Part shown: positions 1-7,173 of the stretch, one piece after another
Position numbering within the stretch: the first letter of the stretch is position 1
Layout: the number at the start of each line of letters is the position of its first letter
Assembly: GCA_964250265.1 (NCBI GenBank)
Contig: CAXUFG010000048.1
Location: 1 to 26,344, forward strand
DNA length: 26,344 nucleotides
Direction: 5' to 3'
DNA from: GCA-003244245 sp964250265
Lineage (GTDB): Bacteria > Actinomycetota > Actinomycetes > Mycobacteriales > Pseudonocardiaceae
Position numbers and translations under genes: made by a program
Notes under the pieces: model-generated
Databases searched by the model: none
Told to the model about the DNA's origin: nothing
Seen by the model: only the letters and a program-made list of their open reading frames with translations

Positions 1-12
1 GAGCTGGTCCGG

Positions 13-687
13 CTAACGGGCTCGGCGGACCAGGCGTTGCGGCTCCAGGATGAGCACGCTCTTGCCCTCCAGGCGCAGCCAGCCGCGGTGGGCGAAATCG
101 GCCAGCGCCTTGTTCACGGTCTCCCGGGAAGCGCCGACCAGTTGGGCGATTTCTTCCTGGGTGAGGTCGTGGGTGACCCGGAGCATGCTGCCCTCCTGGG
201 TACCGAAGTCGTGCGCGAGCTGCAGCAGCGCCTTGGCCACCCGTCCCGGCACATCGGTGAAGATCAGGTCAGCGAGCATGTTGTTAGTCCGCCGCAGCCG
301 CCGCGCGATTACCCGCAACAGCTGTTCGGCGATCTCTGGCCGTTTGGTGATCCACTCTCGCAACGCTGCGCGATCCATGCTGACGGCGCTGACCTCGGTC
401 ACCGTGGTGGCAGTCGACGTCCGTGGCCCAGGATCGAAGATCGACAACTCGCCGAACATATCCGAAGGCCCGAACACAGCCAGCAGGTTCTCCCGGCCGT
501 CAGGTGACCTGCGCCCGATTTTGACCTTGCCCGACTGCACGATGTAGAGGCGGTCGCCCAGCTCGCCCTCGGCGAAGATGACATGTGCGCGAGGGAAGTG
601 GACCGGCTCCAAGGTGGCCTTCAATGCCTGAATTGCCGACGGATCGACACCCTGGAAGATGCCGGCCCTGGCCAGGGGATCGTTCAC
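13..687 (-). CDS. crp: Crp/Fnr-family transcriptional regulator
   Basis: A 224-residue cAMP-receptor-type regulator of the same length as mycobacterial Crp (Rv3676) and related to corynebacterial GlxR. Residues about 25-120 form the cyclic-nucleotide-binding beta roll (GELGDRLYIVQSGKVKIG, then FGELSIFDPGPRTSTATT, the phosphate-binding cassette region). After a dimerisation helix, the C-terminal winged helix holds the recognition segment EEIAQLVGASRETVNKAL. It starts at GTG 687 with GGAGGAAC upstream. The small membrane protein gene at 781-1053 lies just upstream on the same strand, as Rv3675 does beside Rv3676. The family binds cAMP and controls central metabolism. The orthology rests on length and gene order as well as domain content. 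Confidence 0.95.
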   Translation of the reverse strand: MNDPLARAGIFQGVDPSAIQALKATLEPVHFPRAHVIFAEGELGDRLYIVQSGKVKIGRRSPDGRENLLAVFGPSDMFGELSIFDPGPRTSTATTVTEVSAVSMDRAALREWITKRPEIAEQLLRVIARRLRRTNNMLADLIFTDVPGRVAKALLQLAHDFGTQEGSMLRVTHDLTQEEIAQLVGASRETVNKALADFAHRGWLRLEGKSVLILEPQRLVRRAR

Positions 688-746
688 CGCGTTCCTCCAG
701 CTGTCCCGGGCGGAACTGGCCCGCCGAGGGACCTCCCACCCCTGTG

Positions 747-773
747 CCGATCACATGGGGCCGATCACATGGG
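747..773. repeat. Tandem 13-bp direct repeat upstream of crp
   Basis: The 13-mer CCGATCACATGGG occurs at 747-759 and again at 761-773, separated by one G. It lies 60-86 bp upstream of the crp start codon, between crp and the small membrane protein gene. The halves contain ATCACA, which recalls one arm of a CRP-type operator, but TGTG and TCACA are too close (four bases between TGTG and TCACA, where the consensus has seven) for a normal site. It could be a regulator-binding direct repeat or a chance duplication. Confidence 0.5.
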
Positions 774-780
774 ATCGAGT

Positions 781-1053
781 CTAGGACCGTTGCCCGACGC
801 GGCGGGAGTGGACTAGGGCGGCACGGCGCAGCCGGCGCAGCCGGAACTCCTCCAGGGCCCGGCTGATGCCACTGCCGAACAGTGCCCGCACCTCCTCAGG
901 GCGGGCAGCCTGCAGGAACTCCTCAACTTCGTTTTCTTGCACCGCGAGGTTCTCTTGCACGGCGATGTGACGCAGTCGATGCTCCAGCCGCTCCATCGCG
1001 AGCGCAAAAAACATGATCAGCACTGGGATGGCGACAACGAACCAGATGGTCAT
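781..1053 (-). CDS. Small single-pass membrane protein (Rv3675-like position)
   Basis: A 90-residue protein. Residues 2-20 (TIWFVVAIPVLIMFFALAM) form one transmembrane helix, followed by a charged, probably helical cytoplasmic segment (MERLEHRLRH, then NEVEEFLQAARPEEVRALF) and a basic tail. It starts at ATG 1053 and precedes crp on the same strand with a gap of about 93 bp. In mycobacteria a small membrane protein (Rv3675) sits in the same place, so position supports a real conserved gene. Function is unknown; nothing catalytic is visible. Confidence 0.75.
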   Translation of the reverse strand: MTIWFVVAIPVLIMFFALAMERLEHRLRHIAVQENLAVQENEVEEFLQAARPEEVRALFGSGISRALEEFRLRRLRRAALVHSRRVGQRS

Positions 1054-1188
1054 GGTGCGGGGGATGATGCCCTATTGCTCGGCCGGTGTGCGCGCGGGGT
1101 GGGGTATCGGGCGTGTCGCACTGCTCGGCCAGGCTGGGTGACGAGGCTGGACGACGAGCTCGGGGGCCACGTCCGTAGGCTGGAGATC

Positions 1189-2001
1189 GTGCCAGCTCGA
1201 GTGCGCCGGTCCTTCGCTGGGGAGAGCCGTCTCGCGCTGGTTCGACGGGCTCGCCGGATGGATCGCATACTGGCCACCGCCTACCCCGACGCGCACTGCG
1301 AGCTGGACTTCTCCTCACCGCTGCAACTCGCTGTCGCTACCATCCTGTCTGCGCAGTGCACCGATAAGCGGGTCAACCAGACCACGCCGGCGTTGTTCGA
1401 CCGCTATCCCACCGCCGCCGATTACGCGGCTGCCGATCGGGATGAGCTGGAGGAGCTGATCCGGCCCACGGGCTTTTACCGGAATAAGGCGGCGGCGCTG
1501 ATCGGGCTCGGGGCTGCGCTGGTCGAGCGCTTCGGTGGCGAGCTGCCCGCCCGGCTGACCGACCTCGTCACGCTGCCGGGAATCGGCCGTAAGACAGCCA
1601 ACGTCATCCTCGGCAATGCCTTCGACGTACCCGGCATCACGGTGGACACCCACGTCGGGCGGCTGGTCCGCCGGTGGGGATGGACCGAACACGAGGATCC
1701 GGTGAAGGTCGAGCAGGCGATCGGCGAGCTCATCCCGAAACGGGACTGGACGATGCTGTCCCACCGAGTGATCTTTCATGGGCGCCGGGTGTGCCATTCC
1801 CGCCGCCCCGCCTGCGGGGTGTGCCCACTGGCAGCGGATTGCCCGTCATACGGCACCGGACCCACCGAGCCGGAGGTTGCGGCCGCGCTGCTGCGTGGGC
1901 CTGAGGCGCCGCATCTGCTGGCGATGGCCGGGCTGCCGATCGACAGGGAAAGCGATCCCGCGGTGGGAGCCGGAATTGGGGTCCCAGGGGCCATGTCGTG
2001 A
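1189..2001 (+). CDS. nth: Endonuclease III, DNA glycosylase/AP lyase
   Basis: A 270-residue base-excision repair enzyme that removes oxidised pyrimidines and cleaves the abasic site. The helix-hairpin-helix LPGIGRKTANVIL contains the catalytic lysine, VDTHVGRLVRRWG carries the conserved catalytic aspartate, and CHSRRPACGVCPLAADC gives the C-X6-C-X2-C-X5-C iron-sulfur loop. The N-terminus (VRRARRMDRILA..YPDAHCELDF, then ATILSAQCTDKRVN) is typical of actinobacterial Nth. The frame is open further left, but homology starts near 1200. GTG 1189 with AGGCTGGAG upstream is my choice; GTG 1201 and ATG 1258 are alternatives. Its last bases overlap the next start (GTGA), so it is translationally coupled to the redoxin gene, as in Rv3674c-Rv3673c. 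Confidence 0.95.
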   Translation: MPARVRRSFAGESRLALVRRARRMDRILATAYPDAHCELDFSSPLQLAVATILSAQCTDKRVNQTTPALFDRYPTAADYAAADRDELEELIRPTGFYRNKAAALIGLGAALVERFGGELPARLTDLVTLPGIGRKTANVILGNAFDVPGITVDTHVGRLVRRWGWTEHEDPVKVEQAIGELIPKRDWTMLSHRVIFHGRRVCHSRRPACGVCPLAADCPSYGTGPTEPEVAAALLRGPEAPHLLAMAGLPIDRESDPAVGAGIGVPGAMS

Positions 2002-2642
2002 AGGTCTCGCTGCGCTGGGTGTTGGTGACGGCGTTCCTGGCGCTCGCGCTTGGCGTGGCGCTGTGGCCGAGGGCGAGCCCGACGGCGCTCCCAACCTCCC
2101 CCGCTGCCGCGCAGCCCGCTGCAAGCTCGCGGACCGGTATCGACCAGCTGAGATCCCGAGCGGCGCTGCAGCCTTGCCCCGCCGGTCATGCGGTCACCGC
2201 TGACGTTCGCGGGCCGCTATCGGGCCTGGTGCTGCCCTGCTTGGGCCAGCCGGGAACGGTCGAGCTGGCCGCGGCGTTGGCCGGTCGGCCCGCGTTGCTC
2301 AACCTCTGGGGACCACTGTGCCAACCATGCGCCCAAGAGCTGCCTGCGCTGGCTGCTTACGCCACTGAGCCGGGCGCGGTGCCGGTGCTCGGCGTGGAAG
2401 TACAGCAGCTGCCCGAGGGCGCGCTGGAGCTGCTCGCCGCACTCAACGTGCACTATCCCTCGGTCAGTGATCCCGAGGGCAGGCTGCGCGCCGCGCTGCG
2501 CGCCCCGCCGGTTATTCCGCTGACCTACCTGGTCTCCGCCGATGGCCGGGTGAACCAGGTCAACCCACCTGAGGTGATGCGCAGCCCGGAACAGGTGCGC
2601 GCGGTTGTGGCGCGCTACCTCGGCCCTGAGGCGGTCGGATGA
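1998..2642 (+). CDS. Membrane-anchored TlpA/thioredoxin-like protein
   Basis: A 214-residue exported redoxin. Residues 5-22 (LRWVLVTAFLALALGVAL) are a signal anchor, followed by a Pro/Ala-rich linker. The thioredoxin fold starts near residue 75, and LNLWGPLCQPCAQELPAL carries the active-site pair CQPC (C108, C111). The cis-proline region VIPLTYLVSADG is present. Two extra cysteines (C60, C81) might pair. It starts at GTG 1998, overlapping the nth stop. It matches the position of Rv3673c and probably works in extracytoplasmic disulfide exchange; its partner is not identifiable here. Confidence 0.88.
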   Translation: MKVSLRWVLVTAFLALALGVALWPRASPTALPTSPAAAQPAASSRTGIDQLRSRAALQPCPAGHAVTADVRGPLSGLVLPCLGQPGTVELAAALAGRPALLNLWGPLCQPCAQELPALAAYATEPGAVPVLGVEVQQLPEGALELLAALNVHYPSVSDPEGRLRAALRAPPVIPLTYLVSADGRVNQVNPPEVMRSPEQVRAVVARYLGPEAVG

Positions 2643-2646
2643 TCGC

Positions 2647-3366
2647 ATGACTGGGCCGTCTGCATCCGGGTCGCTCGTGGCCGGGCCGCTCGTCGATCCG
2701 GCTTCGGTACCGGGCTGGTTGGCCAGGCTGGTGCAGCGCAGCGCCGGGCTGGTCCCGGGCGATCTCATCCGGATCCCGGTGCCGCGGTGGGGCGGGCGGG
2801 AAGCGGCAGTGCTGGTGCTCTTTGCCGAGAACGCCCATAGTGGCGAGCCAGATGTGCTGCTGCAATTGCGCTCCCGGGAGCTGTCCTCGCATCCCGGTCA
2901 GGTCTGCTTCCCCGGGGGAGCGGTGGACGATGCTGATGACGGTCCGGTGGCGACGGCGCTGCGGGAGGCGCGCGAGGAGGTCGGGGTTTGCGCCGATGAC
3001 GTGCGACCCGTTGCGGTGTTGCCGAAGCTGTACCTGCCGCCGTCAGATTTCCTGATCACGCCGGTGCTCGGTCATTGGGCGCGGCCTGGGCCGGTGGCCC
3101 CGGTGGACTACCGGGAGACCGTTGCCGTCGCCCGGGTGCTGCTGCGGGTGCTCGCGGACCCGGCAAACCGGCTGATCGTGCGGGGGTCCAGCGGGTACCC
3201 GTCTCCCGCTTTCCTCGTACCTGGGATGCTTGTCTGGGGGTTCACCGGCGGGTTGCTGGCTGCGCTGCTGACGATGGGCGGCTGGGCACGGCCCTGGGAG
3301 CCGGCGGCTGAGTACGACCTGGAGGCCGCTTGGCGGCTCGCCGAGCGGACCGAGGTGATCCAGTGA
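2647..3366 (+). CDS. NUDIX hydrolase, CoA pyrophosphatase type
   Basis: A 239-residue NUDIX protein. The box GGAVDDADDGPVATALREAR continues into EEVGV, fitting G-X5-E-X7-REUXEEXGU except that the first Glu position is Asp or Gly, as happens in this subgroup. Just before it, LLQLRSRELSSHPGQVCFPGG matches the UPF0035 signature of CoA diphosphatases (NudL/YeaB), which split CoA into phosphopantetheine and 3',5'-ADP. ATG 2647 lies 4 bp after the redoxin stop and is preferred over an upstream start that would overlap that gene. The 3' end overlaps the marP start as GTGA. Rv3672c is the positional counterpart. Substrate is inferred from the signature only. Confidence 0.9.
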   Translation: MTGPSASGSLVAGPLVDPASVPGWLARLVQRSAGLVPGDLIRIPVPRWGGREAAVLVLFAENAHSGEPDVLLQLRSRELSSHPGQVCFPGGAVDDADDGPVATALREAREEVGVCADDVRPVAVLPKLYLPPSDFLITPVLGHWARPGPVAPVDYRETVAVARVLLRVLADPANRLIVRGSSGYPSPAFLVPGMLVWGFTGGLLAALLTMGGWARPWEPAAEYDLEAAWRLAERTEVIQ

Positions 3367-4547
3367 ACTGGGTGGACGTGCTGGTGCTGGTGCTGGCCTT
3401 GCTCGCCGGCACCTCCGGCGCCCGGCAAGGCATGGTCACCGCGGCTGCGTCGTTCATCGGTGTGCTGGCGGGTGCGGTGATCGGTGTACGCATCGCGCCC
3501 TCGCTGATCGCCAGTTACGAGAGCCCGGAGGTCCGGGTCGCGCTCGGCGTGTCGATCGTGATCGTGCTCGTCGCGCTTGGCGAGACGCTCGGTGTGTTGC
3601 TGGGCCGGGCAGTGCAGCGCCGCATCGACGCGGACGCACTGCGTCAACTGGACAGCTTCCTGGGCGCGGTGGTGCAGGGTGTGGCGGCCTTGGTGGTTGC
3701 CTGGTTGGTGGCCCTGCCGCTCACCAAGTCCTCGACCTACACCAACCTGACCTCGGCTGTGCGGGACTCTTCAGTGTTGCGCGTGGTGGACACGTTGATG
3801 CCCAACGTGCTGCGGGAGCTGCCCTCCAAGCTGACCGAGCTGCTGGATGTCTCCGGGTTTCCCGACATCCTCCCGCCCTTCGCGACCACCCCGATCACTG
3901 ATGTCGGGCAACCCGATCCGGTGCTGCTCAACAGCCCGGTCGTGCGGCAGGTCAAGGACAGCGTGCTCAAGGTTCGCGGGCGGGCCAGGTCGTGCTCGCG
4001 AGCGCTGGAGGGCAGCGCGTTCGTGGTGGCACCACAACGAGTGATCACCAACGCACATGTGGTTGCCGGCACCGACCGGGTCCAGGTGGAATCCCGGGAT
4101 GGCACGCTCGACGCCACGGTGGTCAGCTACGACCCGGAGACCGACGTCGCGATCCTGCGGGTGCCCGGCTTGCGAGCACCGGTGCTGCCGCTGGCGGCGA
4201 AGCCGGCCGTCTCCGGTCTGAGCGGCCTGGTGCTCGGTTACCCGCTGGATGGCCCGTACACGGCCTCGGCTGCCCGGGTGCGGGATCGCATCCACCTGCG
4301 CGGCCCGGACATCTACAACGCCTCCACCGTGGTCCGCAACGTCTACACCGTTCGCGCGGTGGTGCGCAGCGGAAATTCGGGTGGTCCGCTGATCGACGGG
4401 TCCGGCCAGGTGCTCGGCCTGGTGTTCGGTGCTGCCGTGGACAACGACGAGACCGGCTTCGTGCTCGCCGAAGACGAGATCGCCGACGACGTGGCCGCAT
4501 CAGGCAGCCGCACCGCCGAGGTCTCCACCGGCACCTGCGCCTCCTGA
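3363..4547 (+). CDS. marP: MarP-type membrane serine protease
   Basis: A 394-residue protein with an N-terminal CvpA-like domain of four hydrophobic helices (residues about 3-120) and a C-terminal chymotrypsin-fold protease. The triad is visible as NAHVVAG (His232), TDVAIL (Asp261) and SGNSGGPL (Ser339), within a few residues of the H235/D264/S343 triad of Mycobacterium tuberculosis MarP (Rv3671c). Cys211 and Cys393 match the pair that forms the regulatory disulfide there. MarP acts in the periplasm in acid and oxidative stress resistance. GTG 3363 overlaps the NUDIX stop, giving the sequence MNWVDVLVLVLALLAG. It ends the coupled nth-tlpA-nudix-marP run. Confidence 0.95.
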   Translation: MNWVDVLVLVLALLAGTSGARQGMVTAAASFIGVLAGAVIGVRIAPSLIASYESPEVRVALGVSIVIVLVALGETLGVLLGRAVQRRIDADALRQLDSFLGAVVQGVAALVVAWLVALPLTKSSTYTNLTSAVRDSSVLRVVDTLMPNVLRELPSKLTELLDVSGFPDILPPFATTPITDVGQPDPVLLNSPVVRQVKDSVLKVRGRARSCSRALEGSAFVVAPQRVITNAHVVAGTDRVQVESRDGTLDATVVSYDPETDVAILRVPGLRAPVLPLAAKPAVSGLSGLVLGYPLDGPYTASAARVRDRIHLRGPDIYNASTVVRNVYTVRAVVRSGNSGGPLIDGSGQVLGLVFGAAVDNDETGFVLAEDEIADDVAASGSRTAEVSTGTCAS

Positions 4548-4560
4548 GCGCCTGGCTGCG

Positions 4561-5097
4561 ATGCAACCGCTCTGTAAGCGCCGATCCGGCGCCATGGTTC
4601 CCGGGTCAGTCTCTGGCGTTGTGCTGGCAGCCGCGGTGGGTCTGCTCGCGGTCGGCTGTGCCGCACCTGCCTCGCCCGCGCTGACCGACCCGACCAAAGT
4701 CGACATGTGCACCATCTTGACTGGCCCGGAGCTGAGCCGATTCGGCATCCAGCCGGACACCCGCAAGCCGGTAGACCAGCCCGGCTCGATCGGCTGCGAG
4801 TGGGCAGGTACCCGCTTCACGTTGAGCCTCGAGCGCGACAAGGAAACCGTCGCCACGTACAAAGCCCGTCCTCGTGGCCCAGCCTTCATCACCTTTGCGG
4901 AGAACACGGTGAACGGCCGGGCTGGAGTCAGGTTCGGGGTAGATCCTGACGGCTGCGAGCAATTGATCGATGGTGGTCCGGTGTCGCTGGTCGTCAATGT
5001 AGCCTCGATGTTGCGCCCGGATGCTCCTCGGATGGATCCGTGCGCTCAGGCGCTGCAGATCGCGCAATTGATCGAGCCCCGACTACCGAAACCATGA
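4561..5097 (+). CDS. DUF3558-type lipoprotein
   Basis: A 178-residue exported lipoprotein. A basic start (MQPLCKRRSG), a hydrophobic stretch (VSGVVLAAAVGLLAV) and the lipobox LAVGC, with Cys as the future lipidated residue, are followed by a secreted domain. VDMCTILTGPEL, the IGCEW motif and two more cysteines (DGCEQL, MDPCAQALQIAQLI) are typical of actinobacterial DUF3558 proteins, whose cysteines form disulfides. ATG 4561 lies 13 bp after marP; ATG 4594 is an alternative start still giving a signal peptide. Function unknown. It is the last gene of the conserved left block. Confidence 0.85.
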   Translation: MQPLCKRRSGAMVPGSVSGVVLAAAVGLLAVGCAAPASPALTDPTKVDMCTILTGPELSRFGIQPDTRKPVDQPGSIGCEWAGTRFTLSLERDKETVATYKARPRGPAFITFAENTVNGRAGVRFGVDPDGCEQLIDGGPVSLVVNVASMLRPDAPRMDPCAQALQIAQLIEPRLPKP

Positions 5098-5169
5098 GTA
5101 TGACGTGGCATCAGCACGGGACACGACGAAGGGAATGCCGAACCGGCCGGTCCGCGTGACGCTCCAGGA

Positions 5170-5350
5170 CAGGAAATATGTAATCGAGATGCCGCTCTAG
5201 GACGTCGGCTGCTTCCCACTCGTTGCGCTGCAGAAAGATATGCCGTCCGACCACATTGCGTCGGCGTCGCTGGGAGAATTCACTGTCGTGCTGACCAGCA
5301 CGGCCCGCTGGTCACCGGTGTAGACCGTCAGGTCGTCGTCACGGGCACTA
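5170..5350 (-). pseudogene. Possible frameshifted remnant of an unknown gene
   Basis: Read leftwards from about 5350, the minus strand encodes DDDLTVYTGDQRAVLVSTT and then VNSPSDADAMWSDGI with nearly all codons ending in G or C. A neighbouring frame then continues with HIFLQRNEWEAADVLERHL and DYIFPVLERHADR before running into stops. This looks like two halves of one decayed coding region joined by a frameshift near 5240. I recognise no family. The codon bias supports past coding, but the length is short and the call is uncertain. Confidence 0.35.
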
Positions 5351-5377
5351 TTGAGTCCGGCGTCGGCTACGGTCTAG

Positions 5378-5452
5378 AAGGAGAAGCGCGAAGAGATCTC
5401 GATGGCGTCGCTGCGCTAGGCCGTGGTGAACGCCCTGGTGCATCGTGACTAC
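5378..5452 (+). pseudogene. Fragment of an AlbA_2/ATPase gene, paralogue of 21173-22354
   Basis: These 25 codons align without gaps to 21956-22030 in the intact gene, with 9 mismatches in 75 bases (88% identity by hand count). The encoded peptide reads KEKREEISMASLR-stop-AVVNALVHRDY against KEKREEIPMAALREAVVNALVHRDY. The conserved Glu codon GAG is TAG at 5417-5419, and similarity is lost on both sides. VNALVHRDY is the N-box region of the GHKL ATPase domain in this family. Most third-position differences are silent, so the copy diverged under selection before it broke. Confidence 0.85.
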
Positions 5453-5742
5453 GATTGTCCGACCGGTGCGTCGCAGGCTCGGCGATCTCTACCGGGAGAC
5501 TGGGCACCGGTGATGTGGTCGGGCGCGCCCCGAGCGCTTGACCTGCCGGTGACAGTGGTGTGGCCCACCCGGAGCCGCACGCGAGTAGCAAGTAACGATT
5601 TCGGGGGGCTCCGAGGCTGTCATGTGGCGGGCGAGTACAGCGTGCGACGGGTGCACCCCGAACGGGTGAGGCGTCTGCCTCGTCGTCCGCACTCTGTCGG
5701 TCCCGTGTGCCAAGGTGAGGTCCATGCAGGAAGGAGCGCGGC

Positions 5743-6390
5743 GTGCCGATCGATAAGTACCGTGATGCGCTGCTGACTCCGAAGGAGACAGCACGCCACC
5801 TGCAGCTACCCTCCTCGACCCTGGGCTACTGGCTGACGGACCGAGCGGCAGGCGAGGCGCTTGTGCATCGAGTCCCTCCGGTCAGGCGGGGTTGGCCGTC
5901 GGTACCTTTCGTTGCCGTCATTGAGGCCTATGTCCTGCGGTCCTTGCGCGATCTGGGTTTGTCCAAAAAAAAAATCCACGACGCTGCAGCTGCAGTGCGA
6001 CGCGAGTTCAAGACTTCCTATGGGCTGGCGACACAGCGTATCGCGACCGATGGTATCGACATCTTCGTGAGCTACGCGGACGGCGATCTCGTACGCGCGT
6101 ATGACGGGCAGGTGCCAATTCGCGAGGTGATTGACGAGCATCTTCGATATATCACCTGGGATGAGGTGGACGGCTCGCCCACGAGACTAACCCTCCGACA
6201 ATACCCGGACCTCGCGCCCGTGGTCATCGATCCACGATTCGGCTGGGGGGCGCCGGTCATCACGACCAACAGTGTTCAAGTCGACATGGTCGTCAAGCTG
6301 TGGCGTGCTGGCGAGTCACTCGATGCCGTAGCGGAAGAGTACGGGCTCACCCGAGATGTCGCCGAAGCCATCTGCCGCGTCGCAGCCTGA
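5743..6390 (+). CDS. VapB45-like antitoxin (HTH plus DUF433)
   Basis: A 215-residue protein. The N-terminus (LLTPKETARHLQLPSSTLGYWL) looks like a helix-turn-helix used to bind the operon promoter. A central helix-rich part follows. The C-terminal segment LWRAGESLDAVAEEYGLTRD with VAEAICRVAA matches the DUF433 antitoxin helix bundle. The long antitoxin followed directly by a PIN-like toxin matches Mycobacterium tuberculosis VapBC45 (Rv2018-Rv2019). GTG 5743 has an ideal AAGGAG (5731-5736) six bases upstream. It overlaps the toxin gene by 35 bases. An A10 run at 5965-5974 lies inside the gene (codons for SKKKI), remarkable in this high-GC DNA. Confidence 0.85.
   Translation: MPIDKYRDALLTPKETARHLQLPSSTLGYWLTDRAAGEALVHRVPPVRRGWPSVPFVAVIEAYVLRSLRDLGLSKKKIHDAAAAVRREFKTSYGLATQRIATDGIDIFVSYADGDLVRAYDGQVPIREVIDEHLRYITWDEVDGSPTRLTLRQYPDLAPVVIDPRFGWGAPVITTNSVQVDMVVKLWRAGESLDAVAEEYGLTRDVAEAICRVAA
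5965..5974 (+). repeat. A10 homopolymer inside the antitoxin gene
   Basis: Ten consecutive A residues encode the three lysines of SKKKIH in the VapB45-like antitoxin. Runs of this length are slippery for both DNA and RNA polymerase. A one-base change would truncate the antitoxin and free the toxin gene downstream. Two A6 runs occur in the toxin gene as well (near 6560 and 6752). Confidence 0.9.
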
Positions 6391-6766
6391 GTTCTTCGTC
6401 GACCGGTCCCTCGGCCCCTCCACTGCAGCCCACCTGCGACAGCTAGGTTGGATCGTGCATCTTGTTAATGATCACTTCGAGTACGACGCGCAGTTTGTGG
6501 CGGACGAGCGCTGGATCGAGTACGGCTTGCAGCGAGGCTGGGCGCTGTTGACCAAAGACCAAAAAATCAGGTATCGCGCAGGGGAGCTCTTGTCCCTGGC
6601 CGAGTGCGGCAAGATGTTCTGCCTCAGCAACGCAAATCTCATGATCGAGCAACAGGCGCTGACGTTCGAGGAGGCACGAGTCCCGATTGAGCGGGCCGTA
6701 CGACGACGCGAGGCGCGGTTCTACCAGGTCTACGAAGGCGGTCGTATTGTCAAAAAATGGCCATGA
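6356..6766 (+). CDS. VapC45-like PIN-domain toxin
   Basis: A 136-residue PIN-like protein of the DUF5615 kind, presumed to be a metal-dependent RNase. The acidic catalytic set is visible as FFVDRSLG (Asp16), VADERWI (Asp50/Glu51) and LLTKDQKIRYR (Asp68), the last being the characteristic TKD motif of this group. Length and partner match Rv2019 (VapC45). It starts at ATG 6356 inside the end of the antitoxin gene, so the two are translationally coupled. It appears full-length and undamaged. The RNA target is not predictable from sequence. Confidence 0.85.
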   Translation: MSPKPSAASQPEFFVDRSLGPSTAAHLRQLGWIVHLVNDHFEYDAQFVADERWIEYGLQRGWALLTKDQKIRYRAGELLSLAECGKMFCLSNANLMIEQQALTFEEARVPIERAVRRREARFYQVYEGGRIVKKWP

Positions 6767-6797
6767 CCGGCAGGTGTGGAGATGCGCCCCGCTCGGC

Positions 6798-7073
6798 TCA
6801 TTCCTCGTGATTGCTGCCGGCGCGGGCCTGACCTAACACGACCTGGCGGAGCACTTCGAGCGCCTCGGCGGCAGTAGTAATAGTCGGACGGTGTCGATCC
6901 GCGCGCCGCCGTTGTTCCAGGCGATCCACTGGGATGCGCACCGCGTAGACCTGGCTCGGATCCTTGGCTCGTCGTGTTTTCCTGCGAGCGGTGGGAGAGA
7001 CCGCATCCTCCCGTACCAGCTCCGCTTCCTCGGCGAACGCACGCAAGGTCCGGTTGAGGTCCGTGTCACTCAT
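6798..7073 (-). CDS. Small antitoxin-like protein
   Basis: A 91-residue protein. Residues 1-32 are helical and acidic (LNRTLRAFAEEAELVRED), followed by a basic stretch (SPTARRKTRRAKDPSQ) and VYAVRIPVDRLEQ, a strand-then-helix pattern typical of ribbon-helix-helix antitoxins. The tail after residue 55 does not follow the usual RHH second helix and may have been altered. ATG 7073 has GGGAGGAA seven bases upstream. A decayed copy of residues about 20-47 exists at 22929-23012. The frame upstream (7066-7173) overlaps the start as ATGAGTGA. The antitoxin role is inferred; the usual large partner toxin is missing. Confidence 0.6.
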   Translation of the reverse strand: MSDTDLNRTLRAFAEEAELVREDAVSPTARRKTRRAKDPSQVYAVRIPVDRLEQRRRADRHRPTITTAAEALEVLRQVVLGQARAGSNHEE

Positions 7074-7173
7074 CGGATTCCTCCCAGTAGATCCGTCGTT
7101 GGCGCCGTCCGGCCAGCCATGCAGTCACGACCAACCAGCTCCTGTCGGGCGGCACCCGATCCGTCATGGTCAT
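7066..7173 (-). CDS. 35-residue reading frame coupled to the kinase gene
   Basis: ATG 7173 overlaps the kinase stop codon (TGATG) and the frame ends inside the antitoxin-like gene's first codons. The peptide ends WLVVTAWLAGRRQRRIYWEE. Two readings are possible. It may be the C-terminal stub of a BrnT-like toxin, whose last strand has a similar VxxW..RRxYxxE pattern and which normally precedes such an antitoxin. Alternatively it may be a short genuine peptide of the kinase operon. The stub reading explains why the antitoxin-like gene lacks a toxin. Confidence 0.4.
   Translation of the reverse strand: MTMTDRVPPDRSWLVVTAWLAGRRQRRIYWEESDE

Larger units (their letters stand above)
5098..5742. other. 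Non-coding scar at the left edge of the accessory region
   Basis: 645 bp without an intact gene. It contains the ATPase-gene fragment at 5378-5452 and, to its left, a minus-strand stretch (about 5170-5350) with strong third-position G/C bias but broken frames. A small inverted repeat GAGGC-N4-GCCTC lies at 5668-5681 upstream of the toxin-antitoxin operon. Nothing convincing is seen in 5460-5660. The stretch marks the change from conserved core genes to accessory genes. Confidence 0.7.

Noticed and set aside
743..755. TGTG-CACA pair as a Crp operator upstream of crp.
   Set aside because: TGTG and TCACA are only four bases apart; the consensus TGTGA-N6-TCACA has seven bases there (the A plus N6).
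5668..5681. GAGGC-N4-GCCTC inverted repeat as an antitoxin operator.
   Set aside because: A five-pair stem is too short to separate from background in this G/C-rich sequence; noted only in the scar description.
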